From contig NZ_LMLA01000007.1 in assembly GCF_001421765.1 (NCBI RefSeq), positions 459,510 through 523,509 on the forward strand: DNA of 64,000 bases, given 5' to 3'. The notes beneath the pieces are model-generated. The model had not been told where the DNA came from. It did not search any database and was given only the letters and a program-made list of their open reading frames with translations. A program made the translations under genes and the position numbers. Below, piece after piece: positions 55,336-63,249 of the stretch; the first letter of the stretch is position 1; each line of letters begins with the position of its first letter. Source of the stretch: Sphingomonas sp. Leaf32 (GTDB taxonomy: Bacteria; Pseudomonadota; Alphaproteobacteria; Sphingomonadales; Sphingomonadaceae).

Positions 55336-55449
55336 TTAGGAGAGGACGCCCATGACCATCTGGACGGTCAGCGCGACCCCTGCCCAACCCAGCGCAGCCA
55401 TGCCTGCGAGGGTGACGATTGTCGTGCGACCCGAATACTTACCGTGCAT
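55336..55449 (-). CDS. 37-residue single-helix membrane peptide, hypothetical
   Basis: The ORF runs from ATG 55449 (AGGAGGG ten bases upstream, GAGAGG directly before) to TAA at 55336. The peptide starts MHGKYSGRTTIVTLAGMAAL and continues as one hydrophobic helix (GWAGVALTVQMVMGVL), with a short basic N-terminus that would stay in the cytoplasm. It shares the lepA terminator on the opposite strand. A clear ribosome site, sensible topology and exact closure before the terminator support it as real. Function is unknown. Confidence 0.7.
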   Translation of the reverse strand: MHGKYSGRTTIVTLAGMAALGWAGVALTVQMVMGVLS

Positions 55450-55858
55450 CCTCTCAAACCCTCCTGTTTTTCTCTTGCGGCAAACTGTCCCAAAAAAACG
55501 ACGATTGCAAATTTATGAAATGCGGAAATCGGGTGGATTTCGCTGTAATTGCGCCGCAATTCATGGGCCGTGCGTTAACCATGCTGCGCTGCAAAATAGA
55601 CGATGTAGAGGGCGTTGTTCCGAATTGGCACATATGACTGCCTTGTCGTTCGCAACTGCGATGTAACGTTTTACGTGCGAGGCGAGCCGAAAATATTTTT
55701 TCGCATCAGTCAGCAAATCGTCAGAATTGGCAGTTGGCGAACGTTTTGACGCTACGGTAGCCGTCGTTGACCATGCGAATCATCGGCGATCGCCGGAACC
55801 TTCGCGTTCCACGAGCGTCATGCGATAAGGCAGATTGTGCCTTTAGCAGGAGCAGCCG
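55450..55858. other. AT-richer intergenic region
   Basis: About 409 bp with clearly lower GC than the window average and several A/T runs. It should hold the promoters of the 37-residue peptide (minus) and the phasin-like gene (plus). Open frames inside lack ribosome sites and family likeness. I see no structured RNA with confidence. Confidence 0.4.
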
Positions 55859-56167
55859 ATGGCTGACAGTGATTCGAATCCCGCCGCCGCCGCGACCGAG
55901 CGGATGCGTGCCGCCGGTAGCGCGATGACCGAGCAGGGATCGCAGCTCGGCCTGACCATCCTGTCGCAGGCAGAGGCGAATACGCAGGAAGCGTTTCGTG
56001 CGATGCGCGAGGCGGCACAGGCGAGCGACATCAACGAAGTGATGCGCATCCAGTCCGACTATCTGCGCGATCAGGGTGCGCGGTCGATGTCGCAGGCGCG
56101 GGAGGTCAGCGAGCTGATCGCGCAGTTCGGCCGCAATGCCATCGGGCAGATGACCGGACGCGGTTGA
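55859..56167 (+). CDS. phasin-like small helical protein
   Basis: The 102-residue protein is almost all amphipathic helix: MADSDSNPAAAATERMRAAG, TILSQAEANTQEAFRAMREA, DINEVMRIQSDYLRDQGARS and SELIAQFGRNAIGQMTGRG. The QSDYLRDQ...Q...E pattern is that of Phasin_2 family proteins, which coat polyhydroxyalkanoate granules. AGCAGGAG lies before the ATG. No phaC is in view; the esterase at 51488 is the only other PHA-type gene. Confidence 0.65.
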   Translation: MADSDSNPAAAATERMRAAGSAMTEQGSQLGLTILSQAEANTQEAFRAMREAAQASDINEVMRIQSDYLRDQGARSMSQAREVSELIAQFGRNAIGQMTGRG

Positions 56168-56209
56168 TCGCTGGCCATCCGGTCGGCGGCGTGACATTGT
56201 GGGGGAACG

Positions 56210-56968
56210 ATGATCCGGCGAATTCTGCTTCTGTTGGCGAGCGTGCTGCTCGCCGCGCCTGCGGTTGCGCAGCCGCGCCCGCCGGTCGTCCTTGCCGCCG
56301 CCAGCCTTCAGGAATCGATGAACGCGGCGGCCAATGCCTGGGCGAAGCGCGGGCATGTTCGCCCGACCCTGTCCTTCGCCGCCAGCTCGGCGCTGGCGCG
56401 GCAGGCGGCGGCGGGGGCGCCCGCCGACCTGTTCGTGTCGGCGGATGTCGAATGGATGGACGATCTCGACCGGCGCGGGCTGCTGGCGCGGGACAGTCGG
56501 GTCAATCTGCTCGGCAACCGGCTGGTGCTGATCGCGCCGGCCGACAGCCGGGTGCGGGTCGCGCTGCGGCCGGGGCTGGATCTGCGGCCGGCGCTGAACG
56601 GCGGGCGGCTGGCGATGGCCGATCCCGATGCGGTGCCGGCGGGGCGCTATGGCAAGGCGGCGCTGATCCGGTTGCGCGGCTGGGACAGCGTGGCGCCGTC
56701 GGTCGTGCGGGCGGAGAATGTCCGTGCCGCGCTGGCGCTGATCGAACGCGGGGCGGCACCGCTCGGCATCGTGTATGCCACCGATGCCAAGGCGTCGGCG
56801 AAGGTGCGCGTCGTCGGCGTGTTTCCCGCCGCCAGCCATCCGCCGATCACCTATCCGATTGCCCGGTTGAAGGCGTCGCAGAATGTCGAGGGCGAGCGGT
56901 TCCGCCGCTTCCTGGTCAGCCCGGCCGGCCGGGCGATCTTCGTGGCGTACGGATTTAGCCCACGCTGA
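56210..56968 (+). CDS. modA: molybdate ABC transporter substrate-binding protein ModA
   Basis: The 252-residue periplasmic protein starts with a signal peptide (MIRRILLLLASVLLAAPAVA, cut near AVAQP) and has VLAAASLQESMNAAANAWAK, FAASSALARQAAAGAPADLF and ADPDAVPAGRYGKAALIRL. These are the ModA sites that bind molybdate or tungstate. It shares a base with modB at the stop/start (TGATG). No modE regulator is present in the window. Confidence 0.93.
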   Translation: MIRRILLLLASVLLAAPAVAQPRPPVVLAAASLQESMNAAANAWAKRGHVRPTLSFAASSALARQAAAGAPADLFVSADVEWMDDLDRRGLLARDSRVNLLGNRLVLIAPADSRVRVALRPGLDLRPALNGGRLAMADPDAVPAGRYGKAALIRLRGWDSVAPSVVRAENVRAALALIERGAAPLGIVYATDAKASAKVRVVGVFPAASHPPITYPIARLKASQNVEGERFRRFLVSPAGRAIFVAYGFSPR

Positions 56969-57657
56969 TGCCCGATGGCGCCGAATGGGCGATCGTCCTG
57001 CTGTCGTTGAAGATCGGGGGCGTGGCGATGCTGGCTGTGCTGCCCGTCGCCTATGCGCTGGCTTGGCTGCTGGCGCGGGGGCGGTTTCCGGGGCGGGTGC
57101 TGATCGACGGCATCGTGCATTTGCCGCTGGTCCTGCCGCCGGTGGTTACGGGATGGCTGCTGCTGCTGGCCTTTGCGCCGACCGGGCCGATCGGGCGCTG
57201 GCTCGAGGCATGGTTCGGTGTCAGCGTCCTGTTCCGCTGGAGCGGAGCAGCGATCGCTGCGGGGGTGATGGCGCTGCCGCTGATGGTGCGTGCCATCCGC
57301 CTGTCGATCGAGAGCGTCGACCGGCGGCTGGAAAGCGTGGCGCGGACGCTGGGCGCCAGCCGGGCGCGCGTATTCTGGAGCGTGACCGCGCCGCTCAGCC
57401 TGCCGGGCGTGCTGGCGGGCATGGTGCTGGGCTTTGCACGGGCGCTGGGCGAGTTCGGCGCGACGATCACCTTCGTATCGAACGTGCCGGGCGAGACGGC
57501 GACGCTGCCGCTCGCCATCTACAGTGCGTTGCAGGTGCCGGGCGGCGAGGCGAGCGTCGTGCGGCTTGCGGGCATGTCGGTCGTGCTGTCGCTGGCGGCG
57601 CTGGTCGTGTCCGAATGGCTGGTGCGACGGGGCGGGCGGAGGGTGCATGTCCTTTGA
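56968..57657 (+). CDS. modB: molybdate ABC transporter permease ModB
   Basis: The 229-residue permease has five to six helices and the conserved ABC-coupling EAA loop ESVARTLGASRARVFWSVTA, plus RALGEFGATITFVSNVPGET typical of ModB/CysT permeases. It overlaps modC by 11 bp. Confidence 0.93.
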   Translation: MPDGAEWAIVLLSLKIGGVAMLAVLPVAYALAWLLARGRFPGRVLIDGIVHLPLVLPPVVTGWLLLLAFAPTGPIGRWLEAWFGVSVLFRWSGAAIAAGVMALPLMVRAIRLSIESVDRRLESVARTLGASRARVFWSVTAPLSLPGVLAGMVLGFARALGEFGATITFVSNVPGETATLPLAIYSALQVPGGEASVVRLAGMSVVLSLAALVVSEWLVRRGGRRVHVL

Positions 57658-58267
57658 CATCGACGTCACCGTGCGGCTGGGCGAGGCGGTGGTCGGCGCG
57701 GTCGTGCCCGACGACGGGCAGGATAGCGGGCTGACGGTGTTGTTCGGCCCGTCGGGGGTCGGCAAGTCGAGCGTGCTGAACATGGTCGCCGGTCTGTTGC
57801 GGCCGGCGGCCGGCCACGTCCGGGTCGGGGGTGTCACGCTGTTCGACGCGGCGGCGGGGATCGATGTGGCGGTGCCACGGCGCTGTGCCGGCTATGTGTT
57901 TCAGGAACCGCGCCTGTTCCCGCACCGCCGGGTCGCGGCCAATCTGCGCTATGGCATGGGGCGGGGCGCGCCGCCGATCGGCTATGACGACATGGTCGCG
58001 CTGCTGGGGTTGCGGGACCTGTTGCACCGCTGGCCGGCGACGCTGTCGGGTGGGGAAGCGAAGCGGGTGGCGATCGGGCGGGCGCTGCTGTCGGGCGCAC
58101 GGTTCCTGTTGATGGACGAACCGCTCGCCTCGCTCGACCGGGCGCGGCGCGAGGAGGTGATGGCGACGATCGAGCGGCTGCGCGACGCGCTGCGCCTGCC
58201 GATCCTGTACGTGACGCACGATGCGGCGGAGGCGGACCGGCTGGCGACCCGGATCGTCCAGATGTGA
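57647..58267 (+). CDS. modC: short molybdate ABC transporter ATPase ModC (no TOBE/Mop domain)
   Basis: The 206-residue ATPase has Walker A GPSGVGKSS, Q-loop VFQEPRLFPHR, signature LSGGEAKRVAIGRALLS, Walker B FLLMDEPLASLD and switch VTHD. Typical ModC is about 350 residues with a C-terminal TOBE/Mop regulatory domain. Here the protein ends right after the switch helix (RLATRIVQM), so feedback by oxyanion binding at that domain is missing. The ATG at 57647 lies inside modB. Confidence 0.9.
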   Translation: MSFDIDVTVRLGEAVVGAVVPDDGQDSGLTVLFGPSGVGKSSVLNMVAGLLRPAAGHVRVGGVTLFDAAAGIDVAVPRRCAGYVFQEPRLFPHRRVAANLRYGMGRGAPPIGYDDMVALLGLRDLLHRWPATLSGGEAKRVAIGRALLSGARFLLMDEPLASLDRARREEVMATIERLRDALRLPILYVTHDAAEADRLATRIVQM

Positions 58268-58326
58268 CCATCCTCCCGCCGCAATCGGCGGGTGATGTCG
58301 CGGCCGAAACGATCGGGAGTTCGGCG

Positions 58327-59028
58327 ATGCGGAAATTGGTTGCGGGCATGGCGTTGCTGGCGGCGGCACCGGTGATGGCGCAGGAGGTCGAGCCGGATGG
58401 CCCCGACATCGTCGTGACCGCCGGCAAGCCGCTGAACCTGGATGCGAAGGTGCTGCGCGCGGGGCAGCGTCGCTTTGTCGGCGATCGCGCCGAACTGGCG
58501 CCGAACGGCGCGCTGCGGTTCGAACTGTGGCGTGGCGGCGGCCGGATTCCTGCGACGACGGTTCCGATCACGCTGCGCAACGATGCCGGAGAGACGGTGC
58601 CGGTGACCGTCGACGGCGAAGGCCGGATCGCATTTGGCGACCTGCCGAGAGGGCGGTGGTTCCTGACCGCGCCCGCGCAGTCGCAGGGGATGTCGTTGCG
58701 GCCGATCGTGCTGTCTACGGGCACGACACCGACGGATCGGCGGCTGGGCGACCTGCGGCTGCAATGCCGGGTGATGCTGTCGATGGCCAAGGCGCAGGCA
58801 TCGTTGCTGGCGATGCCGTTGATGGGCCTGCTCGATGCGATCGGCGGGTGCGAGAGCAAGCGGGTGCACGCGTTCAACCGCGCGGAACGGACGTTGGCCA
58901 GTGCGACGGCGATGACGTCGAGCGGAACACAGGCGCTGGAGATTTCGAAGCGGGGCAATGCCTATCTGGCGCCGCTGGCCGACCGGACGCTGGGCAATGA
59001 GGTGCGGGTGAAGATCGTCTATCGCTGA
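58327..59028 (+). CDS. secreted hypothetical protein
   Basis: The 233-residue protein has a signal peptide (MRKLVAGMALLAAAPVMA, cut before QEVEPDGPDIVVTAG). The middle looks like a beta sandwich (ATTVPITLRNDAGETVPVTV, FGDLPRGRWFLTAPAQSQGM) and the end is helical with two cysteines (LQCRVML, IGGCESK). I know no named family. It follows modC by 59 bp and its last 10 bp overlap the end of gspC on the other strand. Confidence 0.7.
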   Translation: MRKLVAGMALLAAAPVMAQEVEPDGPDIVVTAGKPLNLDAKVLRAGQRRFVGDRAELAPNGALRFELWRGGGRIPATTVPITLRNDAGETVPVTVDGEGRIAFGDLPRGRWFLTAPAQSQGMSLRPIVLSTGTTPTDRRLGDLRLQCRVMLSMAKAQASLLAMPLMGLLDAIGGCESKRVHAFNRAERTLASATAMTSSGTQALEISKRGNAYLAPLADRTLGNEVRVKIVYR

Positions 59029-59429
59029 TCGTCGCTGCCGGGCATCGGCACCCGCGCGCTTTGTCCGCCGCGCGTGAAATAGGCGGCGTCGATGGCGAGG
59101 CTGCGGAGCTGCCAGCCGTCGATGCTGTCGCCGGGCGACAGGGTGCGGGTGCCTTCGTTGCCGCGCACCAGCGCCACCGCGTCGCGGCCGAGGCGACCGA
59201 CCACGCCGAGCAACTGCGGCGCGTCGGGCGGCAGCGCGTCGGCGGCGGGCGGAGCGAACAGCGTCCGGGCGAAGGCGGCGCGCAGCGGCGGCGGAGTGGC
59301 GGGCGCCGCCAGCGGCGTCGCGGCCGGTGGGGCGGCGACGTTTCGCGCCGGTTCGCGCAGCAACCAGGGCGGCACGGCCAGCGCGACCAGCACCGCACCG
59401 GCCAGCAGCGCGTGGCGGCGCAGGCTCAT
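59019..59429 (-). CDS. type II secretion system protein GspC-like
   Basis: The 136-residue protein has a short cytosolic tail, one helix (about 8-22, LLAGAVLVALAVPPWLL), a Pro/Ala linker and a small beta domain (QLLGVVGRLGRDAVALVRGN, TLSPGDSIDGWQLRSLAID) that matches the GspC homology region. GspC links the inner-membrane platform to the outer-membrane secretin. The usual PDZ or coiled-coil end is absent. It overlaps gspM by 3 bp (ATGA). Confidence 0.72.
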   Translation of the reverse strand: MSLRRHALLAGAVLVALAVPPWLLREPARNVAAPPAATPLAAPATPPPLRAAFARTLFAPPAADALPPDAPQLLGVVGRLGRDAVALVRGNEGTRTLSPGDSIDGWQLRSLAIDAAYFTRGGQSARVPMPGSDDQR

Positions 59430-59875
59430 CCCCGCCATGGCGCCACCAATGTCGCGTCGAGCCGTACCCCGCCGGCCGCAGCGGTCAGCCGCCACGCCTG
59501 CATCCGGATCGCCGGGCGCGCGCGCTCCAGCATGTCGGCAAAGGCGACCACGGCCTTCTCGCTGCCCGACGCGCGTAGCGTGAGGACCGTCAGCGCCGGC
59601 GGCGCGGCGGGATCGGCCCCAAGCGTTTCGATCAGTACGCCGCCGCGCGCGGCATCGGCGCGGACGCGGGCGCCGAGGTGGGCACGGGCGTCGGCGGCGT
59701 TGTCGGCGGGAAAGGCGGCGTCGGCGGTGGCGAGCAGCGGGGCGGGGGCGCTCGCCTCGATCCGGGCGGCGTCGCGGGCGGCGCGGGCGACGGTCAGGTC
59801 GCCGAGCGCGCCACAGGCGGGGATCGCCAGCAGCGCGGCGGCTGCGACGGCGAGAAGGGGGAGGCGCGCCGTCAC
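59426..59875 (-). CDS. type II secretion system protein GspM-like
   Basis: The 149-residue protein starts at GTG 59875, overlapping the gspL stop. One N-terminal helix (LPLLAVAAAALLAIPACGAL) leads to a helical linker and a ferredoxin-like periplasmic domain (GVLIETLGADPAAPPALTVL, EKAVVAFADMLERARPAIRM). Size, topology and place between gspL and gspC fit GspM. Sequence likeness alone is weak. Confidence 0.7.
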   Translation of the reverse strand: MTARLPLLAVAAAALLAIPACGALGDLTVARAARDAARIEASAPAPLLATADAAFPADNAADARAHLGARVRADAARGGVLIETLGADPAAPPALTVLTLRASGSEKAVVAFADMLERARPAIRMQAWRLTAAAGGVRLDATLVAPWRG

Positions 59876-60432
59876 GGCCGCTGCTCCAGCGTCACGCGCA
59901 TCCGTCCGTCGCCATCGGCGCGGGCCTGCGCCGTCGCGCGCAGACCGGCGAGCAGCGGATCGCGGCGGAGCGCGGAGAGCAGCCGGTCGGGATCGGGGGC
60001 GGCAACCTCGATCGACAGCTGTCCCGCGGCATCGCGTTCGGCGCGCAGCAGCGCCGCATCCTGCGGCAAGGCGCGGGCGATCGATTCGAGCGAGGTGCCG
60101 AGCGTCGGGGTACGCCATGCCTGGGCCAGCCGGATACGCGCGCGCTGTGCCGCCGCCTGCCCGGCGACCTGCGGCGCGGCGCGGCGGGCGATGGTGCGGC
60201 CCGCCTCCTGCGCACGCGCCGTCAGGATCGCGGCACCCGCCCAGGTCAGCAGCGGCGTGGCGAGGATCGCGGCGGCCAGCAACGCCGATGCCCGGTCGAT
60301 CGGCGCGCGCGGGGTGCGGGGGGCGGGATCGGGCGTCGGTGCGCGCTCCGGCCGCGCGGCGCCGACCGCCCGGTCGAACAGGCTGGGCCGGATCGGCGCG
60401 CTGTCATTGGCGGGGCGGGGTTCGGCGGCCAT
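59872..60432 (-). CDS. short GspL-like type II secretion protein
   Basis: The 186-residue protein has a Pro-rich cytosolic segment (1-45), one helix (about 48-70) and a periplasmic domain (SLESIARALPQDAALLRAER, QLSIEVAAPDPDRLLSALRR) like the end of GspL or PilN. The actin-like cytosolic half of normal GspL (about 250 residues), which docks the GspE ATPase, is missing. It leads the L-M-C set and is divergent from phoX. Confidence 0.65.
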   Translation of the reverse strand: MAAEPRPANDSAPIRPSLFDRAVGAARPERAPTPDPAPRTPRAPIDRASALLAAAILATPLLTWAGAAILTARAQEAGRTIARRAAPQVAGQAAAQRARIRLAQAWRTPTLGTSLESIARALPQDAALLRAERDAAGQLSIEVAAPDPDRLLSALRRDPLLAGLRATAQARADGDGRMRVTLEQRP

Positions 60433-60470
60433 CTCCGTTCCCTACGCCCGCCATCGCGGCGGGCACAAGC

Positions 60471-60510
60471 GAGTCATCATATTGTCGCCGTTCTGCCATT
60501 CAGACTTCAT
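60471..60510 (+). promoter_or_regulatory. possible Pho box upstream of the PhoX-type gene
   Basis: Four 7-mers at exact 11-bp spacing resemble the PhoB half-site CTGTCAT: GAGTCAT (60471), TTGTCGC (60482), CTGCCAT (60493) and ACTTCAT (60504), with 5, 4, 6 and 4 matches of 7. The array ends 92 bp before the phoX-like start. Confidence 0.4.
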
Positions 60511-60602
60511 CGAACCGCAACCGCCGTGTCGCAGCGATGCGTCAACGCTGGGGACAGGGAGGGTGCCGACCGCGTCGGCGTCCAGAATAGCGGGGAAATC
60601 CA

Positions 60603-63119
60603 ATGGCGAACACCGACCTGACCATCGGTTATGACGATGGCGATATCGAAACCAACCCGAGCACCGGCCCCAGCCTGCAGGATCTGGTCGACCAGCGTTA
60701 TTCGCGGCGCCAGGCGCTGCGCGGCGGCGCATCGACCGCCGCCGTCGCGGTGTTCGGCGGCGCATTGCTCGCCGCCTGCGACGACAAGGCGCAGGGCATC
60801 GACAATACCGCCCCGGTGGTCGGCGGCACGTCGACCGGCGCGACCAGCGCGGGCCGCGTCGTCACGCTGACCGGCACCGCCACCGACGACAATGCGATCG
60901 TCGCCCAGACCTTTACCCAGGTGTCGGGACCGACCGTCGCGATTTCCAGCACGACGCCGGGCACCGCGACCTTCATCGCGCCGGCCGTGTCGGCGGCGAC
61001 CAACCTCGTCTTCCGCTATACCGCGACTGACGTGAAGGGCGCGTCGAGCAGCAGCGACATCACGGTTGCCGTATCGCCCCCGACGTTGGGCTTTACCGCC
61101 GTCGCGCGCAGCCTGGCCGACATCGTTGCCGTGCCGACCGGCTATACCGCCAGTGTGCTGTACCGCCTGGGCGATCCGATCAACGCCGCGACGCCGGCCT
61201 TCGCCAATAACGGCACCGACACCGGATATTCGGCGCGCGCGGGCGACCATCATGACGGCATGAGCTATTTCGGCCTCGCCGCCAGCGCCAACACGCCCGA
61301 TGCGAACAATTCGACGCGCGGCCTGCTGGTGATGAACCACGAGAATATCTCGGAGCAATATCTGCACGTCGCCGGACAGACGACGGTGGGCGGCGCGCGC
61401 CCGACGTCGGAAGTCGTCAAGGAAATGGAATGCCACGGCGTGTCGGTGGTCGAGGTGACCCGATCGTCGGGCAACTGGAGCTATGTCCAGGGATCGTCGC
61501 TCAACCGCCGCATCACCCCCTATACCCCGATGAGCTTCAGCGGCCCGGTAAAGGGCAGCGCGCTGCTGTTCACCGCCTTTTCGCCCGACGGCACGACCGG
61601 GCGCGGCACGATCAACAACTGCGCCAACGGCCATATGCCGTGGAGCACGTACATGACGTGCGAGGAAAACTGGGCGGGCTATTTCCGGCGCGACAGCGGC
61701 GACAACACGACCCGCACTGCGCTGGTTGGCGCGAAGTCGACCCAGGCGTTCACCCGCTACGGCCTGTCGCAGCGCAGCGGCAATTACGGCTGGACAACGG
61801 CCGCCGAAGCGACCGCCGGGCAGACGCTGATCGGCAAGTTCAACGCGACGATCGACGCGACCAAGCCGGTGAACGGCACCGGCGATTTCCGCAACGAGCC
61901 GAACCAATATGGCTGGTGCGTCGAGATCGATCCCTATGATCCGACCTCCACCCCGCGCAAGCGCACCGCGCTCGGCCGCATGAACCACGAAGGCTGCTGC
62001 CCCGGCCGCGTCTTCGCCGGGGTCAAGCCCGCCTTCTACATGGGGGACGACGCGCAGAACGAATATATCTACAAGTTCGTGTCGAACACCGCATGGGCCG
62101 AAGCCGACGCCACTGCGGCCAACCGCCTCGCGATCGGCGACAAGTATCTGGACGCCGGCACGCTGTATGTCGCGAAGTTCAATGCCGACGGGTCGGGCGA
62201 GTGGATCGCGCTGGTGTTCGGGCAGAACGGGCTGACCGCCACCAACGCGCTATATCCCTTCGCCGACCAGGCCGATGTGCTGACGCATTGCCGCCTGGCG
62301 GGCGATGCGGTCGGTGCGACGCGGATGGACCGTCCGGAATGGACCGCAGTCAATCCGGCGACCGGCGAGATGTACTGCACGCTGACCAACAACTCGTCGC
62401 GTGCCCCGGCCCAGGTCGATGCGGCCAACCCGCGGTCGTACATCGATCCGAAGGTCAACAGCACGTCGCGCTCGACCGGCAACGCCAACGGCCACATCAT
62501 CCGCCTGCGCGAAGCGGGCGATACGACCGAAGCGACGCGCTTCGCATGGGACGTCTATGCCTTCGGTGCGGGGTCGGACCTCGACCCGACCAACATCAAC
62601 CTGTCGGCGCTCGATGCGACCAACGATTTCTCCAGCCCCGACGGGCTGTGGTTCGGTCGTCCGTCGAACGCCAGCGGACAGGTGACGCCGGTGCTGTGGA
62701 TCCAGACCGACGACGGTGCATACACCGACGTCACCAACTGCATGATGCTGGCCGCGATGCCGGGATCGGTCGGCGACGGCGGCACGAAGACGATCACCAA
62801 TACCGGCGTGTCGGCGACCAGCACCGCGACGACCCGCATCGGCAAGGCACCGGGCACCGCGCTGCGCCGTTTCCTGGTCGGGCCGGTCCAGTGCGAGATC
62901 ACCGGCATCGAATCGACGCCGGACGGCCGGTCGCTGTTCGTGAACATCCAGCATCCCGGTGAGGGCGGCACCGTCGCCAGCCTCTCCAGCAACTGGCCGG
63001 CGCTGCCGACCAGCGGCAGCAGCGTGATCTCGGCGAGTGCGGTCGGCACGGCGGGCACCCGCCCCCGGTCGGCGACGATCGTCATCACCAAGACCGACGG
63101 CGGCGTGGTCGCGCTGTAA
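60603..63119 (+). CDS. PhoX-family phosphatase with Tat signal and inserted Ig/PKD-like domain
   Basis: The 838-residue protein starts with a Tat signal (SRRQALRGG at 34-42, then a hydrophobic stretch ending in Ala-Cys, AACDDK). Residues about 65-160 form an Ig/PKD-like domain (TGTATDDNAIVAQTFTQVSG). The catalytic PhoX part follows, with LLVMNHENISEQYL, KEMECHGVSVVEV, TCEENWAGYF and RMNHEGCCPG, the sites that bind Ca2+ and Fe3+ in PhoX enzymes. It should free phosphate from organic esters outside the cytoplasm. Neighbouring gspLMC hints at export by type II secretion after Tat. Confidence 0.88.
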   Translation: MANTDLTIGYDDGDIETNPSTGPSLQDLVDQRYSRRQALRGGASTAAVAVFGGALLAACDDKAQGIDNTAPVVGGTSTGATSAGRVVTLTGTATDDNAIVAQTFTQVSGPTVAISSTTPGTATFIAPAVSAATNLVFRYTATDVKGASSSSDITVAVSPPTLGFTAVARSLADIVAVPTGYTASVLYRLGDPINAATPAFANNGTDTGYSARAGDHHDGMSYFGLAASANTPDANNSTRGLLVMNHENISEQYLHVAGQTTVGGARPTSEVVKEMECHGVSVVEVTRSSGNWSYVQGSSLNRRITPYTPMSFSGPVKGSALLFTAFSPDGTTGRGTINNCANGHMPWSTYMTCEENWAGYFRRDSGDNTTRTALVGAKSTQAFTRYGLSQRSGNYGWTTAAEATAGQTLIGKFNATIDATKPVNGTGDFRNEPNQYGWCVEIDPYDPTSTPRKRTALGRMNHEGCCPGRVFAGVKPAFYMGDDAQNEYIYKFVSNTAWAEADATAANRLAIGDKYLDAGTLYVAKFNADGSGEWIALVFGQNGLTATNALYPFADQADVLTHCRLAGDAVGATRMDRPEWTAVNPATGEMYCTLTNNSSRAPAQVDAANPRSYIDPKVNSTSRSTGNANGHIIRLREAGDTTEATRFAWDVYAFGAGSDLDPTNINLSALDATNDFSSPDGLWFGRPSNASGQVTPVLWIQTDDGAYTDVTNCMMLAAMPGSVGDGGTKTITNTGVSATSTATTRIGKAPGTALRRFLVGPVQCEITGIESTPDGRSLFVNIQHPGEGGTVASLSSNWPALPTSGSSVISASAVGTAGTRPRSATIVITKTDGGVVAL

Positions 63120-63146
63120 CGCATCGGTCGATCTGTCGGATTGGGC

Positions 63147-63174
63147 AAGGGCGGTGACCGCGGTCGCCGCCCTT
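63147..63174. terminator. stem-loop downstream of phoX, possible terminator
   Basis: AAGGGCGGTGACCGCGGTCG continuing CCGCCCTT is a near-perfect 28-bp palindrome 27 bp after the phoX stop. A long T run is missing, so termination efficiency is uncertain. Confidence 0.55.
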
Positions 63175-63249
63175 GTTCCATTGGGCGACAGACGCTGGCA
63201 CCCGAACAGGTAGGCTGATAGTCGCCGCGTACTATCGGAGGAGCGTGTG

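Noticed and set aside
55419..55637. Plus-strand ORF of 72 codons in the AT-rich gap
   Set aside because: It has no ribosome site, is Cys-rich with no family likeness, and runs antisense through the start of the better-supported 37-residue gene.
60471..60602. Possible riboswitch or structured leader before phoX
   Set aside because: No known riboswitch core was seen; the 11-bp periodic half-sites explain the pattern better.
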